Source: Bedellia somnulentella (lineage: Eukaryota > Arthropoda > Insecta > Lepidoptera > Bedelliidae). From it: a stretch of DNA of 64,000 nt. The notes under the pieces are model-generated. The model was given only the letters and a program-made list of their open reading frames with translations, was not told the DNA's origin and ran no database searches. Numbering within the stretch: position 1 is the first letter of the stretch; every line of letters begins with the position of its first letter. This document shows, piece by piece, positions 53,988 to 64,000 of the stretch. The translations under genes and the position numbers were made by a program. The stretch covers positions 1,178,001 to 1,242,000 of the forward strand of contig OY755177.1 of assembly GCA_963576735.1 (NCBI GenBank), written 5' to 3'.

Positions 53988-54322
53988 GACGACGTGATAG
54001 CTCAATGGGTAGAACACCGGTTAACGTGCAAGTGACTAGTGTTCAAATCCCGGGTCGGGCCTACACCAATTTGTCTTTTATAAAGATATATGTGTGGTTA
54101 ATTTATCACGGTTGTTAACGGTGGGGAAAAACATCGTGAGGAAACCCACATGGCTGAGTTGTACTTAGTCATGTGACCGTGTATTCGTACTAAACGGCGA
54201 TAGGCCTGCCCCCTATCACGTGAGTACACTGCCCATGCAAAATGTCACGTGATGTTCAGAAGTATAAGTACCTCTGCCAACCCCTTCGGGGATATTCGGC
54301 GTGAACGTTTATGTTATGTTAT
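53988..54322 (+). mobile_element. SINE-B reference copy, full length, + strand
   Basis: Head 53988-54060 is tRNA-like: A box TGATAGCTCAATGGGTAGAA, B box GTTCAAATCCC. Then TTGTCTTTTATAAAG, ATCGTGAGGAAACCCACATG, the TCACGTGA body, and ACCCCTTCGGGGATATTCGG CGTGAACG with an ATGTT tail. The only full copy in sense orientation. Confidence 0.93.
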
Positions 54323-54783
54323 CGTTAGTCTGCTAATCGGATTTGGCAATGAGATTAGTGGACTAAGGTACTCGGCAGTAACATGTATTAGCAGTGAGTA
54401 AGCTTGCTATACTCATCTTTTACAGATTTTACTTGTAATTATCCAAAATTTCTTTAAAATAATTCAAAATCATAAAGTTACATACTAACGGTTTTGTATT
54501 GTACTTATTCTCCAACGAGTTCTCCCCATCTACAGAACTAGTTCCACAGCTTCAACAAGACATAACTGCTCTGCGAACCGTAGATTTCCTCAGCAGTAAA
54601 GCGCAGTGTATTGTTTTAGAGTCCCGGACACGACTACACATTGCGATATCTCGGCGCAAAGAATGGCCGCTTTGTGGTCAGTTCAGCTGCGAGCGGAAAC
54701 ACAGATAACTTAGCGCTTGCATTCAACACGGTTTTAGTTGCAGTTTGGAATACCTAAGGAAATTTACTGTGAGTCGAAAGTAT
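54323..54783. other. unique stretch
   Basis: 54500-54710 has a 69-codon plus frame (starts MYLFSNEFSPSTELVPQLQQ) in less AT-rich DNA; no domain recognised. Confidence 0.25.
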
Positions 54784-54842
54784 TACCGTGTAGAGGCTTA
54801 GAATTTCACTACCCCTTTCTACCCAAGAGTGTCTTAAAACCC
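54784..54842 (+). mobile_element. SINE-A head fragment, subfamily 2
   Basis: ACCGTGTAGAGGCTTAGAAT, CACTACCCCTTTCTACCC. Confidence 0.75.
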
Positions 54843-55476
54843 GAGACCTCAAAATTTGAAACCGACTGCTTCACCACTAGATCACACTGGGACAATTAAT
54901 ATAGAGAGCTTATATGGACTCTCGCATAAAAGGATACGCGCCAATATCCCTAGAAACGAAAAAATAACATGTTGGTTGTTTGAGAGCCTACCGGTGGTTA
55001 TTATTAATATCGAAAAAACGGGTACAAAAATCGTATCAAATAGGTTTCTGGTATGAGAATGGAACTTACTTCCAAATCCGAAATCCAATCCACCGCGCAA
55101 ACACAGAAAACATGATTAGCCAGCACGCATGACAAACCTATAAACATAAACCAAAAAGATGGCTCCCAGCGTCTGATACAAGTATTTGTCGTACAGCCAT
55201 TACTGCGGCAATCACGTTCGTCCAATAAGACACGACATTAACATAAAGGGCGAAAGCGAGTCACAGAATTCTAATTGAAAACGGGAATCGTGTTCTTCAA
55301 GTGGCTGTAAAACTTCAGGTCAGTTGGAGACGTAACGCGGTTTTATAGATGTTAAGTTAGCTGGATTTTATTCGTCGGTTTTGAGACTTGTAAAAAATAG
55401 TCATTTTTTATAAAATTATACTGGACTTAAATAATTACATGTTCAAATAAATAAATAAATAAGTTGACACAGAATT
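54843..55476. other. unique stretch
   Basis: No recognisable feature. Confidence 0.4.
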
Positions 55477-55892
55477 TACTAGACATTATTTTTCAACGAG
55501 TTTAAATTTTACACACGGGTGTCGTAAGGGGCAAATTCGGGACTGTTTAGTAAGAGATTGCAGGATCTTTAAACGATCTTCACGAAACCATCTGTATCAC
55601 AATTTTAGCTTATAAAAAAAATACTGGACATAAAAAGATGGCTCATTTTGTGGTACATTTTTCTATAAAATTTAGCTGAGTAACTATTTGCAGGTTTCAT
55701 TGGAGATAATTGAGGAATCTATACCGCCGCAATATTTGCAGTGATGAAAATTGTGATATGGTGGTTTCATGAAGATGGTTTGAAAATTCTGCAGCCGCTT
55801 GTCCTTACAATCACATATTAAAAAGTCCCGATTTCGCCCCTTACTACACCCGCGAGTAGAATTTAAACTCATTGAAAAACAATGTCTGGTAA
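55477..55892. mobile_element. fold-back element with about 130-bp inverted arms
   Basis: Left TTACTAGACATTATTTTTCA, CGAGTTTAAATTTTACAC, GGGTGTCGTAAGGGGCAAAT and CTTCACGAAACCATCTGTAT return, inverted and diverged, at 55740-55892 (TGGTTTCATGAAGATGG, ATTTCGCCCCTTACTACACC, AACAATGTCTGGTAA). The interior is short. A GGGTGTCGTAAG match to SINE-A subfamily 2 may be coincidence or a shared ancestor. Confidence 0.8.
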
Positions 55893-55909
55893 GTGTTATA
55901 TATCCCCTC

Positions 55910-56439
55910 ACCGTGTAGTGTCGGCTTAAAATAACACTACCCCATTTCTACCCTTGGGTGATCGTGAGAGGCGCCTAAGGGCCTAATAACATAACATAAC
56001 ATAAACGTTCACGCCGTTTATCCCCGAAGGGGTTGGCAGAGGTACCAATACTCCTGAACTCACATGGCAAGCGCCATCTAGTTTCCAGAGAAGGTACCCA
56101 CGTTTTGCTTAGACAGTGTACTCACGTGATAGGGGGCAGGCCTATCGCCGTTTTGTACGAACACACTGTCACATGATTAAGTACAACTCAGCCATGTGGG
56201 TTTCCTCACGATGTTTTCCCTCACCGTTAGCAACTATGATAAATTAACCACACATATGACTAGGGGCTTTTTAAGTGATTTTTGGGCGATATGGTTGGAG
56301 ACCCGTCACCAAAATCATTTATTATTACCATCTTTTCCCCAATCAACTTCCAAAAGTGGCTGAGGAATTTTTAATTCCAAAGCTCTGGCTACCCCGTTAA
56401 GGGATTTATAGCCGTGAGTATATGTATGTATGTATGTAC
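55910..56439 (+). mobile_element. SINE-A copy, subfamily 3, split by SINE-B
   Basis: 5' part 55910-55984, 3' part from about 56263 (AGGGGCTTTTTAAGTGATTT) to the TATG tail; an inverted SINE-B lies between. Confidence 0.93.
55985..56262 (-). mobile_element. SINE-B inserted into SINE-A
   Basis: (AACAT)n tail, CGTTTATCCCCGAAGGGGTT, GCGCCATCTAGTTTCCAG, ends at CACACATATGACT: tRNA head missing. A clear target duplication is not seen (CTAAGGG/CTAGGGG at best). Confidence 0.92.
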
Positions 56440-57364
56440 AATTATGTATAAAGATCGGAATAAATTGTTTATTGAAATGTAAGGTTTTTCATGAAAGGTG
56501 CTTTAACAAAAGTCTTAAGAAAATATTTTAAGTACAAATAATGCTGATTGTGTGAAACAGTGAACATGCAAGAGTGCTGACGCTTCGGCCACTTTACGAC
56601 GGTTGGGTCATTGAAAAAGAAAACTGTTTATTTATACCCAACCTTGTCTTGGGTATCATCAACATTCACTTTTTATGACATTTTTTCTTACATTCTATGC
56701 AATCGGTTAAGGTATCGAAAATGTATTTAAAGCGTGGTAGGAATATAAGTGTATCAACGCGTATAATGTTCGCATATTTAAAATTCAGCCCTAGTAACTT
56801 TGCCAATATATTTGGAGACTAAGTCTTTAATAGAGCCAAACCTGCTATATCATATACTATATCACTGCCAAAGGTTCTGGTATAAAGCTGGAGTAAGAAG
56901 AGATTAAGTTGACTGAGTTAAAACCGTTCTTTACATCCTCTTTTGTAAAGATGTACAATTGGGGATTTGGGTTATCATTTCTTTATATTACTTTTCAAGT
57001 AAATAAGATAAAAGGCGTTTCATAGATGGGTTATATTGCTAGATACATACGAAAGATGATACGTAGATAAGAAATCAATCAGTTTATCTTAATCGCCAAA
57101 ACTAGACAGAGAAAACCTAAACATATTCTTATTCTTTTAAACAGGATATAAATGTACAAGATAAAATTACCCCATATATTATGGGTTCCTTCATTTTATG
57201 CTTACAAAATATTGAAACGATACATGTATGTAGCATACCTGAACAGTCAAATCACAACGAAAAATACTTTAGATTAAAAGTTGATTGGTCTGCAATCAGA
57301 AAATTTACCAAAATCGTGTTCCAAAATCACTACTATTATAAATGTAGAAATTAGTCAATGTGTT
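56440..57364. other. unique stretch
   Basis: About 925 bp, no recognisable feature. Confidence 0.5.
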
Positions 57365-57613
57365 ACATACATACATATATATACTCACGGCTATAAATCC
57401 CTAAAAGAGGTAGCCAGAGCTAAGGAATCAGAAATTCCTCAGCCACTTTTGGAAGTTGCGTGTTGAAAAGATGGTAAAATAAAGGTTGTTCGTAAGGTTG
57501 TTCCAACCGCATCGCCCGAAAATCTCTTAAAAGCCCCAATACCGTTAGTTGCCTCTTACGTACGTCCACCAGAAGAAATGGGGTAGTGCTATTCTAAGCC
57601 GACACTACACGGC
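57365..57613 (-). mobile_element. SINE-A copy
   Basis: Inverted, subfamily 1; GTTCGTAAGGTTGTTCC replaces the usual GGTGATGGGTCTCC. Confidence 0.92.
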
Positions 57614-58648
57614 AGTATAAATGTGTTATATGCAAATTTATTAAATTTATATTGATTAGTTATTCTTTGTAGGAGTGTGGCAGGCTCTATTTTTTGAGGC
57701 AGTTTCATAGGTGGAAATCGTCGTCGTGAAGTTGTCATATAAAGTACAAGTTTTTGAACTCCTATAAGTTTTCATGCGTTGCGGAACCCTAAATATGAAT
57801 AAAATTAGGCTTTAACCAAAAAACATACTGTTAGGGAAATTGTCGTGTTTACGATCGTCCGAAAGCTGACATTTATGTGGTTCAAATTTATGAGACCCCA
57901 GTACAAACGAATACTTGAATTGGTTTTACTTATTTAGAATATCTTAGATAATAGACATTTCTGGGTAAACATAAACATGGATGGTCGTAAAGGGTACAGA
58001 ATGTATTAATAACATACATTACTATCACAAGAGCCGTCCTTTAGTGGGAATCTATTAATTTTATACTTTGTTCAATTCATGTTCAATTCAAAATCCAAAA
58101 TGGTAATCAGGACTCGGAAGATTTTCTAGATTAGCGAATAGGAGAGCCAAGAAATAAATGTTACTTTAATAGCTTAAAAAAAAGTGAAACGAACGTGAAA
58201 GTGAAAGTTTTTAATATTTGTTGTAATAGTTTTATTTAACAATAAAGTTTAGAGTTTAACCCATAGCCATTTAATTTGAAAGGTACTTGAGTTGGGGCCA
58301 TTTAGCAGACAATAAGGTGTGGGTAAGTCTTTTCTATTGCCAGTGTTACATATGAGTTAAGGTTTTGAAGCAATATTAATAGATTTTTTGGTTATAACAC
58401 TGGAGACCTACAATTAACTATACTTTATGTCACAATAAATATCTTCTCTACTGAATTTTCAGTTCTGAAGGTATTCGTTGTTTGCATGTGAGATCATGAT
58501 TGAAGTACAGTATAAAGTACCTTAGCCACAAATTATTGGCATTGACTTTAATTTAGTTTTTTGAATTTTATTGGCGGGCTTTTGATCGAGCGTCATTTTA
58601 AAGCTCATTTTGTAATAGTTTCTCTAATCAAGGTTCTTTTTCCTATTC
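57614..58648. other. unique stretch
   Basis: About 1 kb, AT-rich, no gene. Confidence 0.5.
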
Positions 58649-58880
58649 ATACATACATACATATACTCACGGCTATATTTCCCTAGAAGGGGTAGCCAGA
58701 GCTAAGGAATTATAAATTCCTCAGCCACTTTTGGAAGTGGGAAAAGATGGTAAAAATAAAAAAATGGGTCTCCAACCGCATCGCCCAAAAATCCAATAAA
58801 AACCCCAATACCCTTAGTCGCCTCTTACGACACCCGTGGGTAGAAAGGGGTAGTGACATTCTAAGTCGGCACTACACGAC
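58649..58880 (-). mobile_element. SINE-A copy, subfamily 2
   Basis: Inverted; small deletion around GGTTTTTGGTGATGG. Confidence 0.92.
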
Positions 58881-59251
58881 ACAATTTTACCTATTCCTTG
58901 AAAGAAATAAAGGTAATTTCTCACAACATGTTTTTACGATTAACGTTTCAGAATAAATTGATCACACAAGTTTCTGCGATATCAATGTCATTATCGTTAC
59001 TTTTTACATCACAACAAATACAATTTGTTTCCATATACGTTTATGTGTAACATAAGTATGTTGAAATTATGATAATTCGCAGCAAAAGCTCGGGACAGTA
59101 AAATCAATTCATAAATTCCTGCTTTTATGTTTCATAATAAAGTTCATAACCGACACATCGAAGATAAGAATATGTTCAAATACTATCGACGGATTCGGTT
59201 AACAATACATTAGTAAAGAAACTACTTAAAGACAAACGTTTTTACTTTTAC
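58881..59251. other. unique stretch
   Basis: No recognisable feature. Confidence 0.4.
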
Positions 59252-59457
59252 TTATACTCACAGCTGTAAATCGCTAGAATGGGTAGCCGTTACTTCAGAT
59301 AAAATATTTTTTCAGCCACTTATGGAAGTTGAGAAATGTAAGGATTATGAGGCATCGCCCAAAAATCACTTTAAAAACCCCTATGCCCTTAGCCGCATCT
59401 TACAAACACCCACGGGAAGAAATGAAGTAGTGCTATCCTGAGCCTACACTGTACAGC
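59252..59457 (-). mobile_element. SINE-A copy, decayed
   Basis: ATACTCACAGCTGTAAATCG to CCTACACTGTACAGC. Confidence 0.82.
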
Positions 59458-59469
59458 AAAATTTTGTAC

Positions 59470-59620
59470 ATATACACGGCGTGAGAATATGTATGTATGT
59501 ATGTATACACACGGTTTTATATTCTAAAAGGGACAGTCAACATTTTATAATTTAAACTTAGCCACTTTTCAAAGTTAAGCGGGAATAATATTTGATAATA
59601 ATTTTTGGTTGATGATGGAT
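59470..59620. mobile_element. two retroposon tips, tail to tail
   Basis: 59470-59504: ACGGCGTGAGAATATGTATG (plus). 59505-59620: inverted decayed SINE-A (ACACACGGTTTTATATTC, TAGCCACTTTTCAAAGTT). Confidence 0.5.
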
Positions 59621-59812
59621 CAAAAGACAAAACAGTAATCGCAAGTCAATCACTAGAAAAGTATTACAACTTTAAGACATAATAAAAAACAAGGGCAATA
59701 GGAGAAACATTTGACACATACTTTTATTCCACTGATCGTTAGGGTCACTCATAAGTATGAAATCCATTAATAATTGGTAATTTTAACTAAAGGGAAACCA
59801 CTCTCATAGCTT

Positions 59813-60089
59813 TCAAGATTTGCTAAGAAAAAGGCTAATTCCTAAAGTTTTTCTACCCCTTTTGGCATCACAGCCATGCGTACACCTAGTAGCGCTAAGC
59901 AATATACGAAATTTCAACACACAGTTACTCGACTGTTCCATCTCCACAAATACCGACCCGAAGCCATCACGTATTATCACAATCGTTCGAGTTATTCTCG
60001 TGAACTTTTGTGTAGTTTTTCGATCGAAACAGAGAGATTGCGTCGCCAATGTAGTGATGGAACAGCTCAATAACCGTTCCCATAAATAG
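59813..60089. other. less AT-rich patch with overlapping open frames
   Basis: Two plus frames (59820-60089; 59876-60073) and one minus frame (59813-60070) are all open here. None carries a recognised domain. Could be an exon or an old element; orientation unknown. Confidence 0.25.
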
Positions 60090-61067
60090 TATTAACAACA
60101 ATTGATTTACATACAAATTGGTTTAGACTATATCTCTGATGGAATGGCTTGTGTGATGAGGCGCGTGTCAGTGGGGCTAAGGAATTGGCGAGATGGCTTT
60201 TTGATTGTTGCGATGTTCCCTTTACTGCTAAGTTGATGCATTTCAGTTGACGGCAATCTTGGTTTAGTTGGTTGTGAGGTTAGTTAGTTTATTGCTGAGG
60301 TTGCGGGTTTGATTTGAAGGTAGACATTTATATGATGAATATTACTATTATATTTTTAATATCAATATTTATATCATATATGCTATTGTTTTTGTCCTAA
60401 ACATAATTTTAAACTTTATATTTATAGACCGGCAATTTGATGCTTCGGTATCGCTTCGCAGATATGCAAAAATACTGTTTTGAGATTTATCGTGTTTTGT
60501 CTTGAATTTCACAACAGAATCGATTATATTGATATTTAATTCATGAAAAAAACTCAACTAAATACTACCTGAATAAAAAGCATCAAACAGAATCATTCTA
60601 ATTTGATACTAAAACCTCGTACCCATGACAAACTCTCATGGCCCTATCTCTCCCTCACTAAGTCACATGTCTTCCATCCCCACGTATGAGAATAAGAGCA
60701 CCTGATTGCAGCCATCTGATTGTAACCGATGTTTATTTTTACGAGGGAGGCATAGTACATATATTACACGTAAATCAACGTGTTACGCTTGCCTGTGTTG
60801 ATTTATGGAAATATACCAATTTGTTAGCGTGTACTTTTTGGTTAATATCTTTGCCACCAGGGAATTCGAATTTGAAAGATTGGCGTATGTCTAACGTAAT
60901 GACGTTGTGCTGTTTCTTCAAATTGAACTTCGAATTCAAATTCATTTATTTGCTATGTAGATCATGGTACATTTTATGACACAATTCAATTATTTAGTTT
61001 CACATGCCTTAACATTGCAGGTATGCAAATTATTTTTATACAATTAAATCACAATATTTTTTTTACA
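60090..61067. other. unique stretch
   Basis: About 1 kb; a 97-codon plus frame at 60686-60979 looks like chance. Confidence 0.4.
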
Positions 61068-61664
61068 TCAATACATAGTATAAAACAAAGTCGCTTTCGC
61101 TGTATGTCCGTATGTATGCTTAGATCTTTAAAACTACGCAACGGATTTTGATGCGGTTTTTTTTAATAGAAAGAGTGATTCTTAAGGAGGGTTTGTATGT
61201 ATAATAAATGCATAATATAGTAGAGAAACACTGATAAATTTAAAGGTTTCTAATGTGATGTCGTAAATAAGCACGTTTTTTTGCGCTTATATTGCAAACG
61301 CTGGCTGAACCCTACAAGATAGACCAAAATAATGTACTACAGTATTGTTCACCTTAAAAAGTTCAACAAAAAAGTCCGCGATGATATATGTCTATCTCTT
61401 AGGGATAACCCAGCATAACCATTTTTATTCTTTACTAAAAAATGGTTATTTACGAAGTGATTTTAAACAATACAGCATTAATCCTTATCCAATTAAGTAC
61501 CTTAAATAAATTGTGCATTTATTATTGATCAATATGCTTTTTACAGCATGTAATTTAAGTGAATATTACCGAAGATATTACAAATTTAAAATGCAGGGTC
61601 GTATTTGTTTGCGCCGGGCGGCGCGTGATTATAAATAGCGCGTCGATGGCCGCGCTTCGCCTTA

Positions 61665-62242
61665 ACTCAATACAATCAGGGATCTACTCAATACAATCAG
61701 GGATCACTTCAAACAAATCTCACGTAGATACTTTGATAGCATCCCTTATCACCCCAACCCCTTACTCCGAGCCTCGCTCGACTACACGATTTCCCCGGAC
61801 GCCGAGGTCCCAGAGAGACGCCCACGTAGCGTGCTCTGGGATCCCGACGACGACATCACCCGCGAGCTCGAGGCCTCAGGGGCCACCGGTGCTCGCGGTC
61901 ACACCAACAACCACTACCACTCCCGACACCGACCCCGCCGGCGAGGTCGTAGAACTTAACACTAACTTTAGAGTCACACCAGACTCAACGCCTAGAGTCT
62001 ATTTTATATTATACTCACCCCATTCGACTTAGCTTAGGTACACTCCTTTGCCGCGCCAGGGCGACCTTCAGCCGCCCGGCAAAACAAGTTAAGGTGACGT
62101 CGCACAGGCCGCAGGGCCAGCAGCACCGAACCGGTGGGGTTTTAGTCGGTAAAAGTCCGACATACCTCAGGATCCTATAGGATCCCCCTCTCGAGCGACG
62201 GGGGATCCTATGAGGATTTCCCCACCGGTAAACAAAAAAAAA
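61665..62242 (+). mobile_element. GC-rich retroposon inside the Helitron
   Basis: Flanked by GCGCTTCGCCTTA at 61652-61664 and 62243-62255 (13-bp target duplication) and ending AAACAAAAAAAAA. It starts with two CTCAATACAATCAGGGAT units. A plus frame from about 61735 to 61950 (LLRASLDYTISPDAEVPERR, SVLWDPDDDITRELEAS) looks like an ORF end, perhaps of a non-LTR retrotransposon. The rest is a structured 3' region. 5'-truncated; family not identified. Confidence 0.85.
62130..62229 (+). other. nested RNA hairpins in the retroposon 3' region
   Basis: Outer stem ACCGGTGGGG/CCCCACCGGT (62130-62139, 62220-62229). Inside: GTCGG...CCGAC, and a 12-bp stem ATAGGATCCCCC/GGGGGATCCTAT (62177-62188, 62200-62211). 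Directly before the poly-A end, as expected for a structure read by the copying enzyme. Confidence 0.75.
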
Positions 62243-62650
62243 GCGCTTCGCCTTATAGCACTTTATGATTTGCAGCGATCGCACGCGTTTATCGGAGCTC
62301 TCTAGCGAGGAAAATATCAAGAATTAATTAAACTGAATAGAATAAGTATCTTTTGTAGTAACGTCTAAGCAAAACATGTTTGTATTGGCTAATGACAAAA
62401 AAGGTGTGAACGTTGCGTATAAGGACATTCTGTAGTAGGTATATTTTGCATTGCACCCGTGCGAAGCCGGGGCGGGTCGCTAGTTACAAATATTTTGAAT
62501 TAACAATAATAATATGTCATGAGCAGTCTATCATGAAAATTAATTTAAATGTCAAATTTCTTACTGTAGTCGTCGTATGTAAGGAATTTTTAGCCTTATA
62601 ACCGAGTTTCTCTTATAGTTAAAATATTGTTTCCGACTTTATTAAAATCT

Positions 62651-62755
62651 TCTTGTCCCCTTATCAACTTCCAAATGTGGCTGAGGAGTTTCTAGCTCTG
62701 AAGCTCTGGCAACCCCTTTTTGGGATTCATGGCTTTGAGTATATGTATGTGTGTA
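62651..62755 (+). mobile_element. SINE-A 3' fragment
   Basis: CTTCCAAATGTGGCTGAGGA, CTGGCAACCCCTTTTTGGGA, GAGTATATGTATGTGTG. Confidence 0.85.
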
Positions 62756-62950
62756 CCGATGGCTCTTTATAATAACATCAACGAAATAGTAAGTATGTAG
62801 ATATAATTGAAATATAACCATCTCAACACCACACCCGTGCCTTAACTGCTGACATTGATATAAGATAAGTAGATAACTTTTGATATTCTATACTTCTAGC
62901 AAAAATTTGTTTTAATCATATATCTTTAATAATTTGCAATTAGCAATTTA

Positions 62951-63194
62951 AATCTTTTTGTTTATGAAAACCTCATGTAGGGATTATTACTAATGAATAA
63001 AGGGAAGAAAAATTTCGCCACAGGCGGGAGTCGAACCCGCGACCTCGGGTATACGCCCCGACGCTCTGCCAATTGAGCCACCGTATCAATGGCTGCCAGC
63101 GCAAACTTCTTCTGTCCTTTATTTCTTTAACACGTTTAAGTAATGTTTGTGTTTCCTACCTCCGTGTCGAAATTTTTCTTTCCTTTATTTATTA
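62951..63194 (-). mobile_element. tRNA fold-back repeat, copy 5
   Basis: Inverted: TTTATGAAAACCTCATGTAG, AATAAAGGGAAGAAAAATTTCG, tRNA-like unit (63017-63087), body, then CTACCTCCG joined to GTGTCGAAATTTTTCTTTCC, a reversed 3' end: the same fold-back form as copies 1 and 4. Closest to copy 3. Confidence 0.88.
63017..63087 (-). tRNA. tRNA-like unit in fold-back repeat
   Basis: Minus strand: GATACGG...CTGTGGC acceptor with mismatches, D arm GCTC/GAGC, anticodon arm TCGGG-GCGTATA-CCCGA, T arm GCGGG-TTCGACT-CCCGC. GTA at the anticodon place, C at 33. Confidence 0.55.
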
Positions 63195-63768
63195 ATCTCT
63201 ATCATAATGTTAAATTTGTCTGAATTAGAACTTAAAAAGTTTTATTCTTTAACACATTGATTTTACAACTACTTCATCAGGTGATAAAAAACCACTACCT
63301 TTCTGCCCTTCCAATTTACAGCTATATCTTAATATCTCAAAGAGGGTATACAGTATCAGTATTATTCTGTATAAATATGCGCGGCCACTCGCGCTGCGTT
63401 GGAGCGAACTATTCAGCGGATTATGCAAATACTATAAACGTTATTGCGCGGAAAAATACTCAGATAAGCCGACGAAGGGAATTGTTACATTTAGTATTAA
63501 TATATTGATATTTCTGGGCTAATACTATGAATGGCAAGATATTTTGTTCCTAGATATGAGATTATTGTTGTAGTTTGTTTGGTAAAATTTGACCTATGGT
63601 TTTGATTTGGCAGGGTTATTTAGATGGAAACTATGCGTATTATATTTTTTTCTGATTAACTCGAAAACTGGATGCAAATGTTAACGTAATATTGCTTTAT
63701 TACTCTATGAACAACGATGCAAAACAATATTAATGAAATAAACTTATACTGGAATAGTAATTACAATA
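63195..63768. other. unique stretch
   Basis: No recognisable feature. Confidence 0.4.
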
Positions 63769-64000
63769 GCTGCGTAGTGTCAGTTTAGAATAGCACTACC
63801 TCATTTCTTCCGGTGGGTGTACGTAAGAGACGACTAACAGACTTGGGGACTTATTAAGGGATTTCTGGGCGATGCGGTTGGAGACCCATCACCAACAACC
63901 TTTATTCTACCATCTTTTCCCAACTCAATTCCCAAAAGTGGCTGAGGAATTTATATATTCCTTAGCTCTGGCTACCCCTTTTAGGGATTTATAGCCGTGA
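63769..64000 (+). mobile_element. SINE-A copy, cut by the window end
   Basis: Head AGCTGCGTAGTGTCAGTTTA to GATTTATAGCCGTGA; the tail lies beyond the window. Subfamily 1. Confidence 0.92.

Larger units (their letters stand above)
61068..62483 (+). mobile_element. Helitron, non-autonomous, carrying a retroposon
   Basis: A|TCAATACATAGTATAAAAC, then ACAAAGTCGCTTTCGCTGTA, and at the 3' end ACCCGTGCGAAGCCGGGGCG, GGTCGCTAG|T. The core outside the insertion is about 820 bp. No Rep/helicase remnant. Confidence 0.85.

Noticed and set aside
60686..60979. 97-codon plus frame as a gene.
   Set aside because: Cys/Leu/Phe-rich composition of AT-rich noncoding DNA, no recognisable family.
61559..62032. 157-codon Thr/Pro-rich frame.
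   Set aside because: It crosses the Helitron/retroposon junction; the frame ending near 61950 looks more like real coding sequence.

Overview
The window reads as non-coding nuclear DNA of a moth or butterfly (Lepidoptera). It is AT-rich and holds no long open reading frame that looks like a host gene. It is packed with repeats of insect type: short retroposons with (TATG)n or (ATGTT)n tails, 5'-truncated RTE-like LINE ends, Helitrons ending in the GTGCGAAGC...CTAG hairpin, and many small palindromic DNA elements. The order-level assignment is inference from these repeat types; no species can be named. The stretch could be an intergenic desert or a very large intron. The only host-gene hints are weak: a YY1-like box over a possible start codon near 50124 (minus strand) and a few promoter- or enhancer-like motif clusters (6.6 kb, 23.1 kb, 38.5 kb).

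Three related retroposon groups dominate. SINE-A (about 246 bp, roughly 40 full or partial copies on both strands) begins GCTGTGTAGTGTCGGCTTAG and ends GTGAGTATATGTATGTATG. SINE-B (about 375 bp, a tRNA-like head on the + strand at 53988, elsewhere mostly minus) ends in (ATGTT)n. LINE-C is a reverse-transcriptase-encoding, always 5'-truncated LINE whose 3' end is TCTGCCTACCCCAATGGGA...GGCGTGAGTATATGTATG. All three end in the same module: a CTCTGSCWACCCC...GGG hairpin, GGCGTGA or GCCGTGA, then a short tandem tail. This suggests the two SINEs are copied by the LINE-C machinery. Clean target-site duplications (15 bp at 45183/45940, 16 bp at 36576/36838, 12 bp at 28804/29062, 10 bp at 18946/19319) support retroposition.

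Other residents are: a tRNA-bearing fold-back repeat (five copies: 28.3, 30.3, 43.5, 46.0 and 63.0 kb) with up to 49-bp perfect inverted ends; a 788-bp LTR mini-element with two 248-bp LTRs and CTAC target duplications (13238-14025); Helitrons at 20.2, 20.9, 28.5, 31.9 and 61.1 kb, one keeping the end of a Pif1-like helicase; and several MITEs (1.5, 5.2, 17.0, 18.0, 25.1, 27.6, 40.3, 55.5 kb). Two more LINE types are present as pseudogene fragments (5.7-6.3 kb; 8.3 and 52.4 kb).

Layout: 0-5 kb scattered SINE-A and a palindromic MITE; 5-9 kb LINE relics and a promoter-like GC patch; 9-16 kb SINEs, the LTR mini-element and a tandem repeat; 16-25 kb LINE-C ends, the triple-hairpin MITE inside SINE-A, and Helitrons; 25-28 kb mostly unique; 28-33 kb the most nested part (tRNA repeat, Helitron with helicase, SINE in SINE, a SINE flanked by a 78-bp duplication, Helitron); 33-45 kb unique DNA with spaced SINEs; 45-46.3 kb a young LINE-C copy next to a tRNA fold-back; 47-58 kb mostly unique with sparse SINEs; 58-64 kb SINEs, a Helitron carrying another retroposon, the fifth tRNA repeat, and a SINE-A cut by the window end.
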